Made by a program: the position numbers and the translations under genes. DNA of 64,000 nucleotides. Source: GCA-2686265 sp036010965. Lineage in GTDB: Bacteria; Planctomycetota; UBA1135; GCA-002686595. The stretch covers positions 7,848 to 71,847 of the forward strand of contig DASCMO010000144.1 in the NCBI GenBank assembly GCA_036010965.1, written 5' to 3'. This document shows, one piece after another, positions 41,902 to 50,370 of this stretch. The notes under the pieces were generated by a model that was not told the DNA's origin, searched no databases, and was given only the letters and a program-made list of their open reading frames with translations. Position 1 is the first letter of the stretch. Each line of letters begins with the position of its first letter.

Positions 41902-42786
41902 ATGACACACTTCATGGATGCTCTGAAAGGGACCTTCTATCGCCTCGCGGCAGGGGGTCTGCTGCCGGCGAGCTGGTTCCGCGATCGGGATCCGGCCTTG
42001 GTGGACAGGGCGCGTAAGGAAGGCAAGCTCGCCCTCGAGATCGTCAGCCACTGCTGGAACTACGGCCACCTGCTCTCCTACCAGCTCAGCTCCCTCGTCC
42101 TTCATCGCACCGACGGCTTCGATATCACGATGACCGTCTTTCACGCGGACGAGGACGAGGGCGTGATCGAGGTGCTCGAGTTCTTCGGGGCGCTGGATAT
42201 CCCGGGCGTGCACTGGAACTGGCAGGCCCTGCCCCGCGAGCGGCTGCTGCGCCGCAGCATCGGCCGCAACATCGCGGCCAAGGAGACGCGAGCGGACTGG
42301 GTCTGGTTCACCGACTGCGACATCGTCTTCCATGAGGGGTGCCTCGAGACCCTGGCCGATCAGTTGCAAGGCCGAGACGATCCGCTCGTGTTCCCTGAGC
42401 GTGAACGCACCACGTTGCTCCTCGAGGAGAGCGACGACGTGCTCACCCAGGCACGTCAGACACCCCAGGTCCGTGAGATCTCGCTGGAGGAGTTCACGCC
42501 CCTCGACGGTGTGCGCGACAGGGCCAAGGGCGCCTATCAGATCACCCACGGTGACGTCGCGCGCGCGATCGGATACTGCGAGACGATCGGGCTCTATCAG
42601 CGCCCCGCCGATCGCTGGCGCAAGACCTACGAGGACCGCGCCTTTCGCTGGCTGATTGGCACCCAGGGCACGGGCCTGGACATTCCCGGCGTGTGTCAGA
42701 TCCGACACATGGTCAAGGGGCGCTACCAGAAGAACTCGATCCTCTCGCAACTCCGCGGAAACATCCGGAAGGCGCAGAAGCCGTGA
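41902..42786 (+). CDS. Glycosyltransferase, GT-A fold
   Basis: The 294-residue protein (ATG 41902; 41914 is the alternative) has an N-terminal strand LALEIVSHCWNYGHLLSYQLSSL, an ITMTVFHADEDEGV strand, RNIAAKETRADWVWFTDCDIVFHEG containing the metal-binding DxD (DCD, 138-140), and a C-terminal KTYEDRAFRWLIG/IPGVCQIRHM segment with a His that could complete the metal site. It is cytoplasmic, family 2-like. The acceptor is not evident. Its TGA overlaps the GTG of the arylsulfotransferase-like gene (GTGA), so both may modify the same exported product. Confidence 0.82.
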   Translation: MTHFMDALKGTFYRLAAGGLLPASWFRDRDPALVDRARKEGKLALEIVSHCWNYGHLLSYQLSSLVLHRTDGFDITMTVFHADEDEGVIEVLEFFGALDIPGVHWNWQALPRERLLRRSIGRNIAAKETRADWVWFTDCDIVFHEGCLETLADQLQGRDDPLVFPERERTTLLLEESDDVLTQARQTPQVREISLEEFTPLDGVRDRAKGAYQITHGDVARAIGYCETIGLYQRPADRWRKTYEDRAFRWLIGTQGTGLDIPGVCQIRHMVKGRYQKNSILSQLRGNIRKAQKP

Positions 42787-44336
42787 GCCCCTTTTTCGCT
42801 CAATGCCTGTGTACCCTGCTCTTCGCCGCGCCGCAGTCGACCCAGGACGCTGCGCCTGAAGACGAAGAGACAACTCCCGCGGCGCAGGACGAGGCGCAGG
42901 AGGAGGAAGAGGAGGAGATTCGCGGCCTGCTTCTGAACGCGGAGGGTGCCTTCCCCGGCTACACGCTCTTCTCGCCGCTGCTCTCCAAGACGGCCTACCT
43001 GGTGGACATGGAGGGGAACACCGTCCATGCCTGGGCGACGCCACACTCGCCGACCGGTGCGCTCTACCTGCTCGACAACGGCAACCTGCTGCGCTGCACG
43101 CGGGTGGAAGACAACCCAGTCTTCGACGGCGGGGGCATCGGCGGCCGCATCCAGGAGCTGACCTGGGAGGGCGAGGTCGTCTGGGACTTCGAGTTGGCGA
43201 CCGAGCTTCAGACGCAGCACCACGACATCGATCCGCTCGCGAACGGGAACCTGCTGCTGATCACCTGGGAGTACCGCTCGGCAGAGCAGGCGATCGCGCG
43301 CGGGCGCGACCCCGAGCAGGTGGGAGAGCTGGGCCTGTGGCCGGACGCCGTGCTCGAGCTGCGCCCGATCCGCCCCGACGACGCCGAGGTCGTCTGGGAA
43401 TGGCACTCGTGGGATCACACGATCCAGGATCAGGACCCCACCAAGGGCGGCTACGGCTCCGTCCCCGATCACTCTGGCCGCATCGATCTCAACGGCGACC
43501 ACCGCGACCAGCCGCCCATGACCCCTGCGGAACGGGAGCGCCTGGAGGAGCAGGAGCGGCAGATGCGGGCCCTGGGCTACACCGGTGAGGACGAGGATGA
43601 AGAGGCTGATGACGAGGACAGCCCCGACGGCGATGACGAGGAAGAGGACGACGAACCTCGGGGCGACTGGCTGCACACCAACGCCGTCGATCACCACCCC
43701 GGATTGGACCTGATCGCCCTCAGCTCGCCCCACATGAACGAGATCTGGGTCATCGACCACTCGACCACCAGCGCCGAGGCCGCCGGCTCCAGCGGCGGTC
43801 GCTGGGGTAGGGGCGGGGACCTGCTCTATCGCTGGGGCAACCCGCGAAACTACGGGATGGGCACCGACGCCGACCGACGCCTGTTCTACCAGCACAACCC
43901 CGAATGGATCCTCGACGGCCCGCCCGGCGAGCTGCGCCTGTTGATCTTCAACAACGGTGGCGGGCGTCCCGATGGTGACTACTCGTCGGTCATCGAGCTC
44001 TCGCTACCCTTCGATTCCGAGCGGGGCTTCGTGCGACCCGCCGGCGAGGCCTTCGGTCCCGCTGAACCCGTCTGGTCCTACTCCGACAAGGAGCGGTTCT
44101 TCTCGAGCTTCATCTCCGGTGCGGGCCGCCTTCCCAACGGCAACACCCTGGCCTGTCAGGGCGCAGCGGGGCGCGTGATCGAGGTCACGGCCGCTGGTGA
44201 GATCGTCTGGGAATACAAGAACCCCTACGGCGAGCGAGACCCCGACTCGGAGGGGCGCGGCGCCCCTCCCAAGGCCCTGTTCCGGGCCACGCGCCTGCCC
44301 GCCGACCACCCGGGTCTCGCGGGGCGCGAGCTCTAG
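42783..44336 (+). CDS. Exported arylsulfotransferase-like (ASST) beta-propeller protein
   Basis: The 517-residue product starts with GTG 42783 overlapping the glycosyltransferase stop. A short hydrophobic signal (SPFFAQCLCTLLFAAPQ) is followed by a very acidic stretch (23-46). The propeller shows GYTLFSPLLSKTAYLVDMEGNTVHAW, QTQHHDIDPLANGNLLLITWE, GDWLHTNAVDHHPGLDLIALSSPHMNEIWVIDHST, YQHNPEWI and GRLPNGNTLACQG, the histidine-containing repeats of arylsulfate sulfotransferases. An acidic insertion of about 28 residues (270-298, almost all Asp/Glu) interrupts the propeller. The stop overlaps that of the convergent PVC heme protein in a CTAG. True sulfotransfer is not proven; many planctomycete members are uncharacterised. 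Confidence 0.8.
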   Translation: MSPFFAQCLCTLLFAAPQSTQDAAPEDEETTPAAQDEAQEEEEEEIRGLLLNAEGAFPGYTLFSPLLSKTAYLVDMEGNTVHAWATPHSPTGALYLLDNGNLLRCTRVEDNPVFDGGGIGGRIQELTWEGEVVWDFELATELQTQHHDIDPLANGNLLLITWEYRSAEQAIARGRDPEQVGELGLWPDAVLELRPIRPDDAEVVWEWHSWDHTIQDQDPTKGGYGSVPDHSGRIDLNGDHRDQPPMTPAERERLEEQERQMRALGYTGEDEDEEADDEDSPDGDDEEEDDEPRGDWLHTNAVDHHPGLDLIALSSPHMNEIWVIDHSTTSAEAAGSSGGRWGRGGDLLYRWGNPRNYGMGTDADRRLFYQHNPEWILDGPPGELRLLIFNNGGGRPDGDYSSVIELSLPFDSERGFVRPAGEAFGPAEPVWSYSDKERFFSSFISGAGRLPNGNTLACQGAAGRVIEVTAAGEIVWEYKNPYGERDPDSEGRGAPPKALFRATRLPADHPGLAGREL

Positions 44337-47300
44337 TTGACGATCGGCCGCAGGACGATGTCGCGGAACTCGATGTAGGCGCCCTCGGACTGCAGGCAGA
44401 TCTTGCCGGGCACCTCCTCACACCAGCGAGCGACGTTCTGGACGAGGTCGTTGACCTCCAGGGTCCACAGGCCTCGGTCGGCGCGGATGCGGTAGCGGTT
44501 CCACTCGCCGAGGGGCCGCTCGTTCGAGCCCAGCCGTCGTCGGGTGTGGCGGCCGCCGGTCCGCTCGCCGGCGGTGGCCATGGGGACCTGGTCGATGTTC
44601 CAGATGTCTCCGGCGCTGCCGGACTGAAGCTGTGCCTCCATGCTCTTGGGCCAGACCTTGTCGGGCCCCACCATGCGGCACAGGACCCCCGAGTTGCCCG
44701 CGCCGCGCGCGGGGTCGAAGCGCCACTCCAGGGTCAGCTCGAAGTTCAGGTAGTCCTCGGTCGTGCGCACATAGCCCGCGGGTCGGCCCTCGCAGCGCAG
44801 CACCCCGTCGACGATGGACCAGACCTCGTCACGGCTCGCCTTGCCGCTCAGGTGGTGCGTCCAGCCCGTAAGGTCGACGCCGTTGAAGAGCCGCAGCGGG
44901 TCTCCGAACCGAGGCTCGCGCTCGGCGTCGCGTTCGAGGAAGGCCACCAGGTCGGCCAGATCGGCGGGGGTCATGCCCAGCGCCAGACCCTCGGGCATGA
45001 CCGAGACCTCCTGCTTCTTGCGCGCGTCGACTTCCTCGGTGGGGATCACGTGCCGCTCGCCGCGGGTGTCCTTGAGGATCATGTCCCGGCCGTCGGCGAG
45101 CAGGAAGCCCGAGTAGAGCAGGCCGTCGATGGTGCGCACCACGTAGGTGTCGTAGCCGTGGGCGATGGCGACCGAGGGGTTGAGGATCGCGTCGAAGAGC
45201 TCGGCGCGGCCGAACTTCTCGCGCACGACGGTCAGGTCGGGGCCGATGTCGCTGCCGAACCCACTGTGTGTATGGCACGACGAGCAGCGCGCGCGGTCGG
45301 AGCGGAAGACCTCGCGGCCCCGCTCCGGCGACCCCTTGAACTCGAGCAGTTCCGAGAGGGGCGGCAGGTCCTCCAGCCCGGGTCGCGGGAAGCGGGCGCT
45401 GGCCAGGGCGCGCACCCCCAGGTCAGGGTTGGTGTAGATGGCCTCGGTGGCGGCGGCCACCAGGCGCTGATCGAGGGCGTCCTCCTCGGCCAGAGAGATC
45501 AGCAGCAGTCCGCCTTCGGGGTCGGCGGCCAGCTCGCGGGCGGCGGACTCGCGCTCGCCCCAGGTGACCGACGGGTCGGTGAGGGCGACGCGCCGCGGGT
45601 CGATGCCCGGCCCGGCATCGGCAGCCTCGATCCAGACCTCGAAGACCACGGTGCTGCCGCAGCCCTGACTCGTGCCGCCGTGGTCGAGTCCGACGGTGAC
45701 CTGAAAGCGGGCCGCGCCCGCGGGAGCGGTGAGCAGCACGCGGGAAGTGGCGTGGGTCCCGATGCCGCGCTCGAACTCCTTGTCGCCGATGCGCAAGGTT
45801 CCCCCGCCGCCGCTTTTGTCGAGGCGCGTCCTGCCCCATCCCTGCTCGGCCGAGTCCCAGACACGCACGGGGGCCGTCTGGCCGTCGGCCAGGACGAAGC
45901 GCGGGTCGAGCCAGTCGGCCCAGTCGCAGCCCGTGCCGTCGCCGCCGTCATCGACCACCAGCCACACGCGCTCGGCGCCGCGCGCGTCCAGGTCGATCTC
46001 GACCAGGCCCGTGCTCGCGTTCACCGGCCCGCTGGCCCAGGCGCGCTGCGCGTCCCCGAGTTTTGCGTCGGGCCCCGACCCCGCCGGGACGTGGTCGCGC
46101 CAGAGATTGTCGGCGCGCTGGCTGAACCACCAGCGCGCGGCGTCGCGCAGGTCGGCGGGCCCGGCGTGCCAGAGGACGAACATGGCGTCGGCGGCCTCAC
46201 GGGCCTCGCAGAAGGCGAGGCCGTCCACCATCTGCCGCCGCGATAGGGTGTCCAGGGTCGCGTCCATGGCGCGCGCGAGCAGCGGCTCGACTGCCTCGAC
46301 GGGGTGCAGGCGCCAGAGCAGGTCGCGGTAGGCGGCCTCGTCGATGCGCCCCGCGTCGAGTTCCTCGGCCAGCAGGGTGACCAGGGCGCCCTCGTTGCTC
46401 CGCGCGCCGATCCCGATGGACTCGACCGAGACCCGGTCGCCGGCCTCGTGAGCGCGGCAGAGGATCAGCAGAGCTTCGGCGCGGTCGGCCCACGGGACGT
46501 CCACCAGGCAACGCGCCAGGGTGGCTCGCACCAGAGGGGAGGGGTCCGACGCGATGCTCTGCAGCGCCATGGACGAGGTCGTGGGGTTGTATAGCCAGGC
46601 GGTGCGCAGGGCGACCAGGCGCCTCTCGGCGGTCCACTCCACGGCAGTGGGGAGGCTGTCGTCCGGGTTGGTCGGGGTGCGCTGGATGGCGAGCTGGATA
46701 GCGCGCGCCACGACCCGCGGGTCGGGGTCACGCAGGAGCGTCGCCAGGACGTCCAGGCCCTCCTCGCCCATGGCGAGGATCCGCTCGCGCTCGGCGGCGC
46801 GCACGCTCGTGCAGGGGGAGCGCAGCCCCGGCCGCGGTTCGCCAGCTCCGCCGCTGGGGGCGATGCGTAGGATCCGACCGTAAGATTCCCGGTCTCTGGC
46901 GGCGTGTCCGCCCACGCCCGGGTCGTACCAGTCGGCCACCAGCACTGCGCCGTCGGGGGCCACGGCCACGTCGCTGGGTCGGAACCACGAGCCCTTGCCG
47001 TCGCCGCTCTCGCGGCCGCTGTCCTTGCTGCGTCCCAGGAGTACGGACTTGTCCAGGCGGTACCCCGAGCCCTCGGGGACCGGGTGGTGCGCGTAGACCA
47101 CTCCCGCTCCCGCGTCGCAGTTCAGGACGGCGCCCTCGAGATCGGCCAGGGGCCCGCTCTCGTAGACGCAGACCCCCGTCGGGCCTCCGGCGCCGTTGAT
47201 GGTCCAGGTCGGCACCACCCCCGGATCGTCGGCGTGCCAGTGGGCGGTCTGCGTATCTTGTTCAGGCCGCTGGTCGGCGCGCCAGCTGCGCGATCCGTCT

Positions 47301-48163
47301 GCGGAGAAGTAGCCGTGGTCGGCACCCTCGGCGATCCAGACCGTGCGGCAACCCCGGTTTCCGTCGTCGTCGTTGTCCTCGGTGTAGAGGTTCCCGTAGG
47401 CGTCGCGGGCGATCTCGTACTGATTCCGGAAGTTGTCGGCGATCACCGCCAGCCCCGTCCCGTCGGGCCGCACGCGCAGCATGATGCCGCCCACCCAGAC
47501 CTGGCCGTCGTCGCTCACCAGGCCGGGGTAGTTGCGCGAGTTGTAGGGCGATCCGCCCGTGTAGATGCTCCCCGAGCGCACGGTGAAGCCGTCGGCGCCG
47601 GTGACGATGTGGGGCCCCGCGTTGCCGGCCGCGATGTACAGCCACCCGTCGTCCCCGGCCACCACCGAGTGGACGCCGTGGTCGTGATCGAATCCTCCGA
47701 AGCCGGTCAGGAAGGTCTCGCGCCGTTCCGGCACGTCGTCGCCGTCCTCGTCGACGTAGACGAAGATGTTCGGTGAGCACGAGACGAAGACCCGCGACCC
47801 CAGGACGCAGATGCCCAGAGGTGCGGTCAGGTCCGCGTCCTGTACGAAGACCTTCGAGGAGTCCGCCGCCCCGTCGCCGTCGGTGTCTTCGAGGATCACG
47901 ATGCGATCCCCAGATGAGTGGTCCCGCCCCGGGTTGCGCCCGCCCCAGCGCCGGTAATTGACCGCCTCCGCCACCCACACGCGCCCGTGGGGATCCACGT
48001 CGATGGCGGTCGGATTGAACAGCTGCGGCGACTCGGCCCACAGGGTCACCGAGGCCCCCTCGGGCGCCTCGAAGCGCCCGCTCAACTCCATCGGCGAGTC
48101 CTGAGCGTGGAGGGGGAACGCGACCAGTGCCAGCGAGAGCCCGGTGCAGGAGAAGATCGTCAT
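44333..48163 (-). CDS. PVC-type heme-binding multidomain protein with NPCBM-like and DUF1080 domains
   Basis: The 1276-residue secreted protein has a signal peptide (MTIFSCTGLSLALVAFPLHA), then a beta-propeller (about 30-440; NPTAIDVDPHGRVWVAEAVNYRRWGGRN, DHDHGVHSVVAGDDGWLYIAAGNAGPH, RPSDVAVAPDGAVLVADWYD). HEAT-like repeats follow (about 455-700), then an NPCBM-like carbohydrate-binding domain (about 705-850; GIGTHATSRVLL), a cytochrome c with CSSCH (about 957-961) and GPDL, and a C-terminal DUF1080/3-keto-disaccharide hydrolase-like domain (about 1085-1276; FNGVDLTGW, GNSGVLCRM). The domain order suggests a heme redox step linked to carbohydrate binding or cleavage in the periplasm. Start chosen at 48163. 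Confidence 0.9.
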   Translation of the reverse strand: MTIFSCTGLSLALVAFPLHAQDSPMELSGRFEAPEGASVTLWAESPQLFNPTAIDVDPHGRVWVAEAVNYRRWGGRNPGRDHSSGDRIVILEDTDGDGAADSSKVFVQDADLTAPLGICVLGSRVFVSCSPNIFVYVDEDGDDVPERRETFLTGFGGFDHDHGVHSVVAGDDGWLYIAAGNAGPHIVTGADGFTVRSGSIYTGGSPYNSRNYPGLVSDDGQVWVGGIMLRVRPDGTGLAVIADNFRNQYEIARDAYGNLYTEDNDDDGNRGCRTVWIAEGADHGYFSADGSRSWRADQRPEQDTQTAHWHADDPGVVPTWTINGAGGPTGVCVYESGPLADLEGAVLNCDAGAGVVYAHHPVPEGSGYRLDKSVLLGRSKDSGRESGDGKGSWFRPSDVAVAPDGAVLVADWYDPGVGGHAARDRESYGRILRIAPSGGAGEPRPGLRSPCTSVRAAERERILAMGEEGLDVLATLLRDPDPRVVARAIQLAIQRTPTNPDDSLPTAVEWTAERRLVALRTAWLYNPTTSSMALQSIASDPSPLVRATLARCLVDVPWADRAEALLILCRAHEAGDRVSVESIGIGARSNEGALVTLLAEELDAGRIDEAAYRDLLWRLHPVEAVEPLLARAMDATLDTLSRRQMVDGLAFCEAREAADAMFVLWHAGPADLRDAARWWFSQRADNLWRDHVPAGSGPDAKLGDAQRAWASGPVNASTGLVEIDLDARGAERVWLVVDDGGDGTGCDWADWLDPRFVLADGQTAPVRVWDSAEQGWGRTRLDKSGGGGTLRIGDKEFERGIGTHATSRVLLTAPAGAARFQVTVGLDHGGTSQGCGSTVVFEVWIEAADAGPGIDPRRVALTDPSVTWGERESAARELAADPEGGLLLISLAEEDALDQRLVAAATEAIYTNPDLGVRALASARFPRPGLEDLPPLSELLEFKGSPERGREVFRSDRARCSSCHTHSGFGSDIGPDLTVVREKFGRAELFDAILNPSVAIAHGYDTYVVRTIDGLLYSGFLLADGRDMILKDTRGERHVIPTEEVDARKKQEVSVMPEGLALGMTPADLADLVAFLERDAEREPRFGDPLRLFNGVDLTGWTHHLSGKASRDEVWSIVDGVLRCEGRPAGYVRTTEDYLNFELTLEWRFDPARGAGNSGVLCRMVGPDKVWPKSMEAQLQSGSAGDIWNIDQVPMATAGERTGGRHTRRRLGSNERPLGEWNRYRIRADRGLWTLEVNDLVQNVARWCEEVPGKICLQSEGAYIEFRDIVLRPIVN

Positions 48164-48215
48164 GAGGACATTCTAGCGCCCTCTGCCGAGGGACGTCCCC
48201 CGGCCCCCGACTGGA

Positions 48216-48842
48216 TCAGTCGTCCTCGGCGCGGCTGCGTAGGACGAGGGCGACGAGCTCGGCCACGGAGTCGACGCCCAGCTTCTTCATGGCGTTCAGG
48301 CGACGGGCGTCGATCGCCTGGGAGGAGACCGAGAGCTTGTAGGCGATCTGCTTGTTGGAGTGGCCGGCGAGGAGCAGATCGACGACCTGCAGCTCGCGTG
48401 GCGTGAGGCGTGCGAGGACCATCTCGCGCTTCTCTCGCCGGGCCTGGCTCACGCGCCTCGAAGCGTCTGCTTTCAAGGCGACCTGCACGCGGTCGAGCAG
48501 GCGCTGCGGACTGAGGGGCTTCTCCAGGAAGTCCATCGCTCCCTTCTGGAGCGCCTCGACAGCCATCGAGACCTCGCCGAAGCCCGTCATGAACAGGATC
48601 GGAATCTCGATCCCGCGCGCGGCGAGCTCGTCCTGAAGCACGCGCCCGCCCATCCCCGGCATGCGCACGTCTAGCAACAGGCAGCCCGGCGAGTCAGGCA
48701 CGAACTCTTCGAGGAAATGCTCCGCGTTTTCGAATCCGGCGTGAGCGATCCCGACCTCGTCGAGGAGGCGTTCGATCAAGCGCCGGATACGGTCGTCGTC
48801 GTCGACGATGAAAACAGTCGGGACATCCGTGGGTTCGTTCAT
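48216..48842 (-). CDS. FixJ-family response regulator
   Basis: The 208-residue protein has a receiver domain (about 8-125) with acidic residues FIVDDDD, phospho-acceptor Asp58 in LLLDVRMPGMGG, Thr in LFMTGFG and Lys108 in EKPLS, and a LuxR-type helix-turn-helix (about 143-205; LTPRELQVVDLLLAGHSNKQIAYKLSVSSQAIDARRLNAMKKL). It is a transcription activator of the FixJ/TodT type. It is divergent from a PAS histidine kinase at 49159, and that intergenic region is a likely target. Start at ATG 48842. Confidence 0.92.
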   Translation of the reverse strand: MNEPTDVPTVFIVDDDDRIRRLIERLLDEVGIAHAGFENAEHFLEEFVPDSPGCLLLDVRMPGMGGRVLQDELAARGIEIPILFMTGFGEVSMAVEALQKGAMDFLEKPLSPQRLLDRVQVALKADASRRVSQARREKREMVLARLTPRELQVVDLLLAGHSNKQIAYKLSVSSQAIDARRLNAMKKLGVDSVAELVALVLRSRAEDD

Positions 48843-49158
48843 GCAGTCGATGCGAGGTGTCGGAACTCAAGAGTTCGAGGCTCGTAGTGTAGGTCGTGGC
48901 GAGGTGAGAGTCGTCATCCCTGCTCCCGCCACGATATCGAAAACGCCGACCAACCCGGGAAGAGGGTCTGCGCCTACGCCTCTCCACTTGAACCAGCCTG
49001 GTGGGGGAGCACGACGTTGTTTTTTCCAATGTCGGGTTGGAGAGCGTCAATCTTGCCGTGCGGGTCGGTCGTGCGATGCTTAGGAGAGCGACCTGACCCA
49101 TGTCGTGAGAGTAACCCCGAGCACAACCTATAGGCCCCTAGCCAAGAGACTTCCCAGC
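48843..49158. other. Divergent promoter region between response regulator and kinase
   Basis: This 316-bp gap separates two divergent regulatory genes. It contains a run of seven T (49020-49026) preceded by a GC stretch, and AT-richer patches near 49120-49135, but no promoter that meets a standard consensus. The frame before the kinase start has an in-frame GTG at 49105; I think the ATG at 49159 is the real start. Confidence 0.4.
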
Positions 49159-50370
49159 ATGGCCCACGATTCCTCCACGAGTACATCCGGACGCTTCGGA
49201 GACGACTGTACGGATCGGAACGCGGCGCCTTGGGGTATGCCCCCCGTGGCGGAGCTCTCGAATCCAGTCATGGTGCTCGACCGAGTAGGGCGGGTTTGCT
49301 CCTGGAATCCGGCCATGGAGTCCCTCACTCAGGTATCGGCCGAGGAGATCCTTGGCGAGCACCTTCCCGACAGCCTCCTGAGCGAGGAGCATCGCGTCCA
49401 GGCACGAGGCACATTCGCGCGGGCGATCAGCGGCGAACAGACGGAGCCGATCAAGCTGGTACTCGTCACTGGGAGCGGCGCGGAGAAGGTGCTCGTCGCC
49501 TGGCCGACCCACGCCCGTGCTGATTCCGGAGAGGTCACAGCCACTGCTCTGGTCGGCATCGATACGACGGGCATGCGGGAGGAAGCGGACCTGGATGGCG
49601 GGGTGCATTCTCGGACCTTCAGTCACTTCTCGCACGGTGTCGCGCACCGCTTCAACAACCTGTTGATGGTGATCCACGGAAACTTGCAGCTCGTGCGCAG
49701 CTTCAAGAGCGACCACCTGGACGAGGACACCATGGAGATCGTCCAGGATGCACTGACGGCCGCCGAGGATGGCACTGAGCTGGTCCGGGGCCTGCTCGGT
49801 ATCTCGTCCAACGAACCCCGAGACCCCCAGGTCCTCGATATCAATTCGGTCGTCACGGAGTTTGTCGATGTGGTTGGGAGCGGGCTCCCGGCGCACACGG
49901 AGTTCGTCGTCCGCGTCGAGGGGGACGCGGAGGTCGAGATCGAGTACTCACAGTTCAAGTCGGCGCTCCTGCACCTGGTCCTGAACGCACGCGAGTCCAT
50001 GCCTGGAGGAGGATCCCTATCGCTCAAGGTGGCGGTCGTACATGTGACGGGCGACCGCTGCCAGGAACTGGGAGGCCTCTCCTCTGGTCATTACGCCCTG
50101 ATCGAGATCAGGGATACTGGCCACGGCATCGCGCCCTCGGACTTCCACAAGGTTCGGGAGCCCTTCTTCACCACAAGATCGAAGTCGAGAAGCCTGGGCC
50201 TGGGCCTGACTTTCGTTGACGACTTCGCTCGACGAGCTCACGGCAGCTTGACCATCGAATCGAGCCTCGGAGTCGGTACGAAGGTCATCCTGGCTTTGCC
50301 CAGTATCGATCCCCAAACCCCTCAACCTGTTCAATCTCCCCGCCGATCAACGGCACATCCCTGCAAATGA
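49159..50370 (+). CDS. PAS-domain sensor histidine kinase (soluble)
   Basis: The 403-residue protein has no membrane segment. A PAS domain covers about 31-135 (NPVMVLDRVGRVCSWNPAMESLTQVSAEEILG). The dimerisation helix carries SHGVAHRFNNLLMVIHGNL with phospho-acceptor His163, and the kinase core has LLHLVLNARES (Asn276), DTGHGI (319-324), the mobile lid PFFTTRSKSRSLGLGLTF and GTKVILALP. It belongs to the AHxFNN class, close to NtrB-like kinases. Its TGA overlaps the ATG of the REC-EAL gene (ATGA), so it probably phosphorylates that partner, and perhaps the divergent FixJ-like regulator. Start 49159 is preferred over GTG 49105. Confidence 0.88.
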   Translation: MAHDSSTSTSGRFGDDCTDRNAAPWGMPPVAELSNPVMVLDRVGRVCSWNPAMESLTQVSAEEILGEHLPDSLLSEEHRVQARGTFARAISGEQTEPIKLVLVTGSGAEKVLVAWPTHARADSGEVTATALVGIDTTGMREEADLDGGVHSRTFSHFSHGVAHRFNNLLMVIHGNLQLVRSFKSDHLDEDTMEIVQDALTAAEDGTELVRGLLGISSNEPRDPQVLDINSVVTEFVDVVGSGLPAHTEFVVRVEGDAEVEIEYSQFKSALLHLVLNARESMPGGGSLSLKVAVVHVTGDRCQELGGLSSGHYALIEIRDTGHGIAPSDFHKVREPFFTTRSKSRSLGLGLTFVDDFARRAHGSLTIESSLGVGTKVILALPSIDPQTPQPVQSPRRSTAHPCK

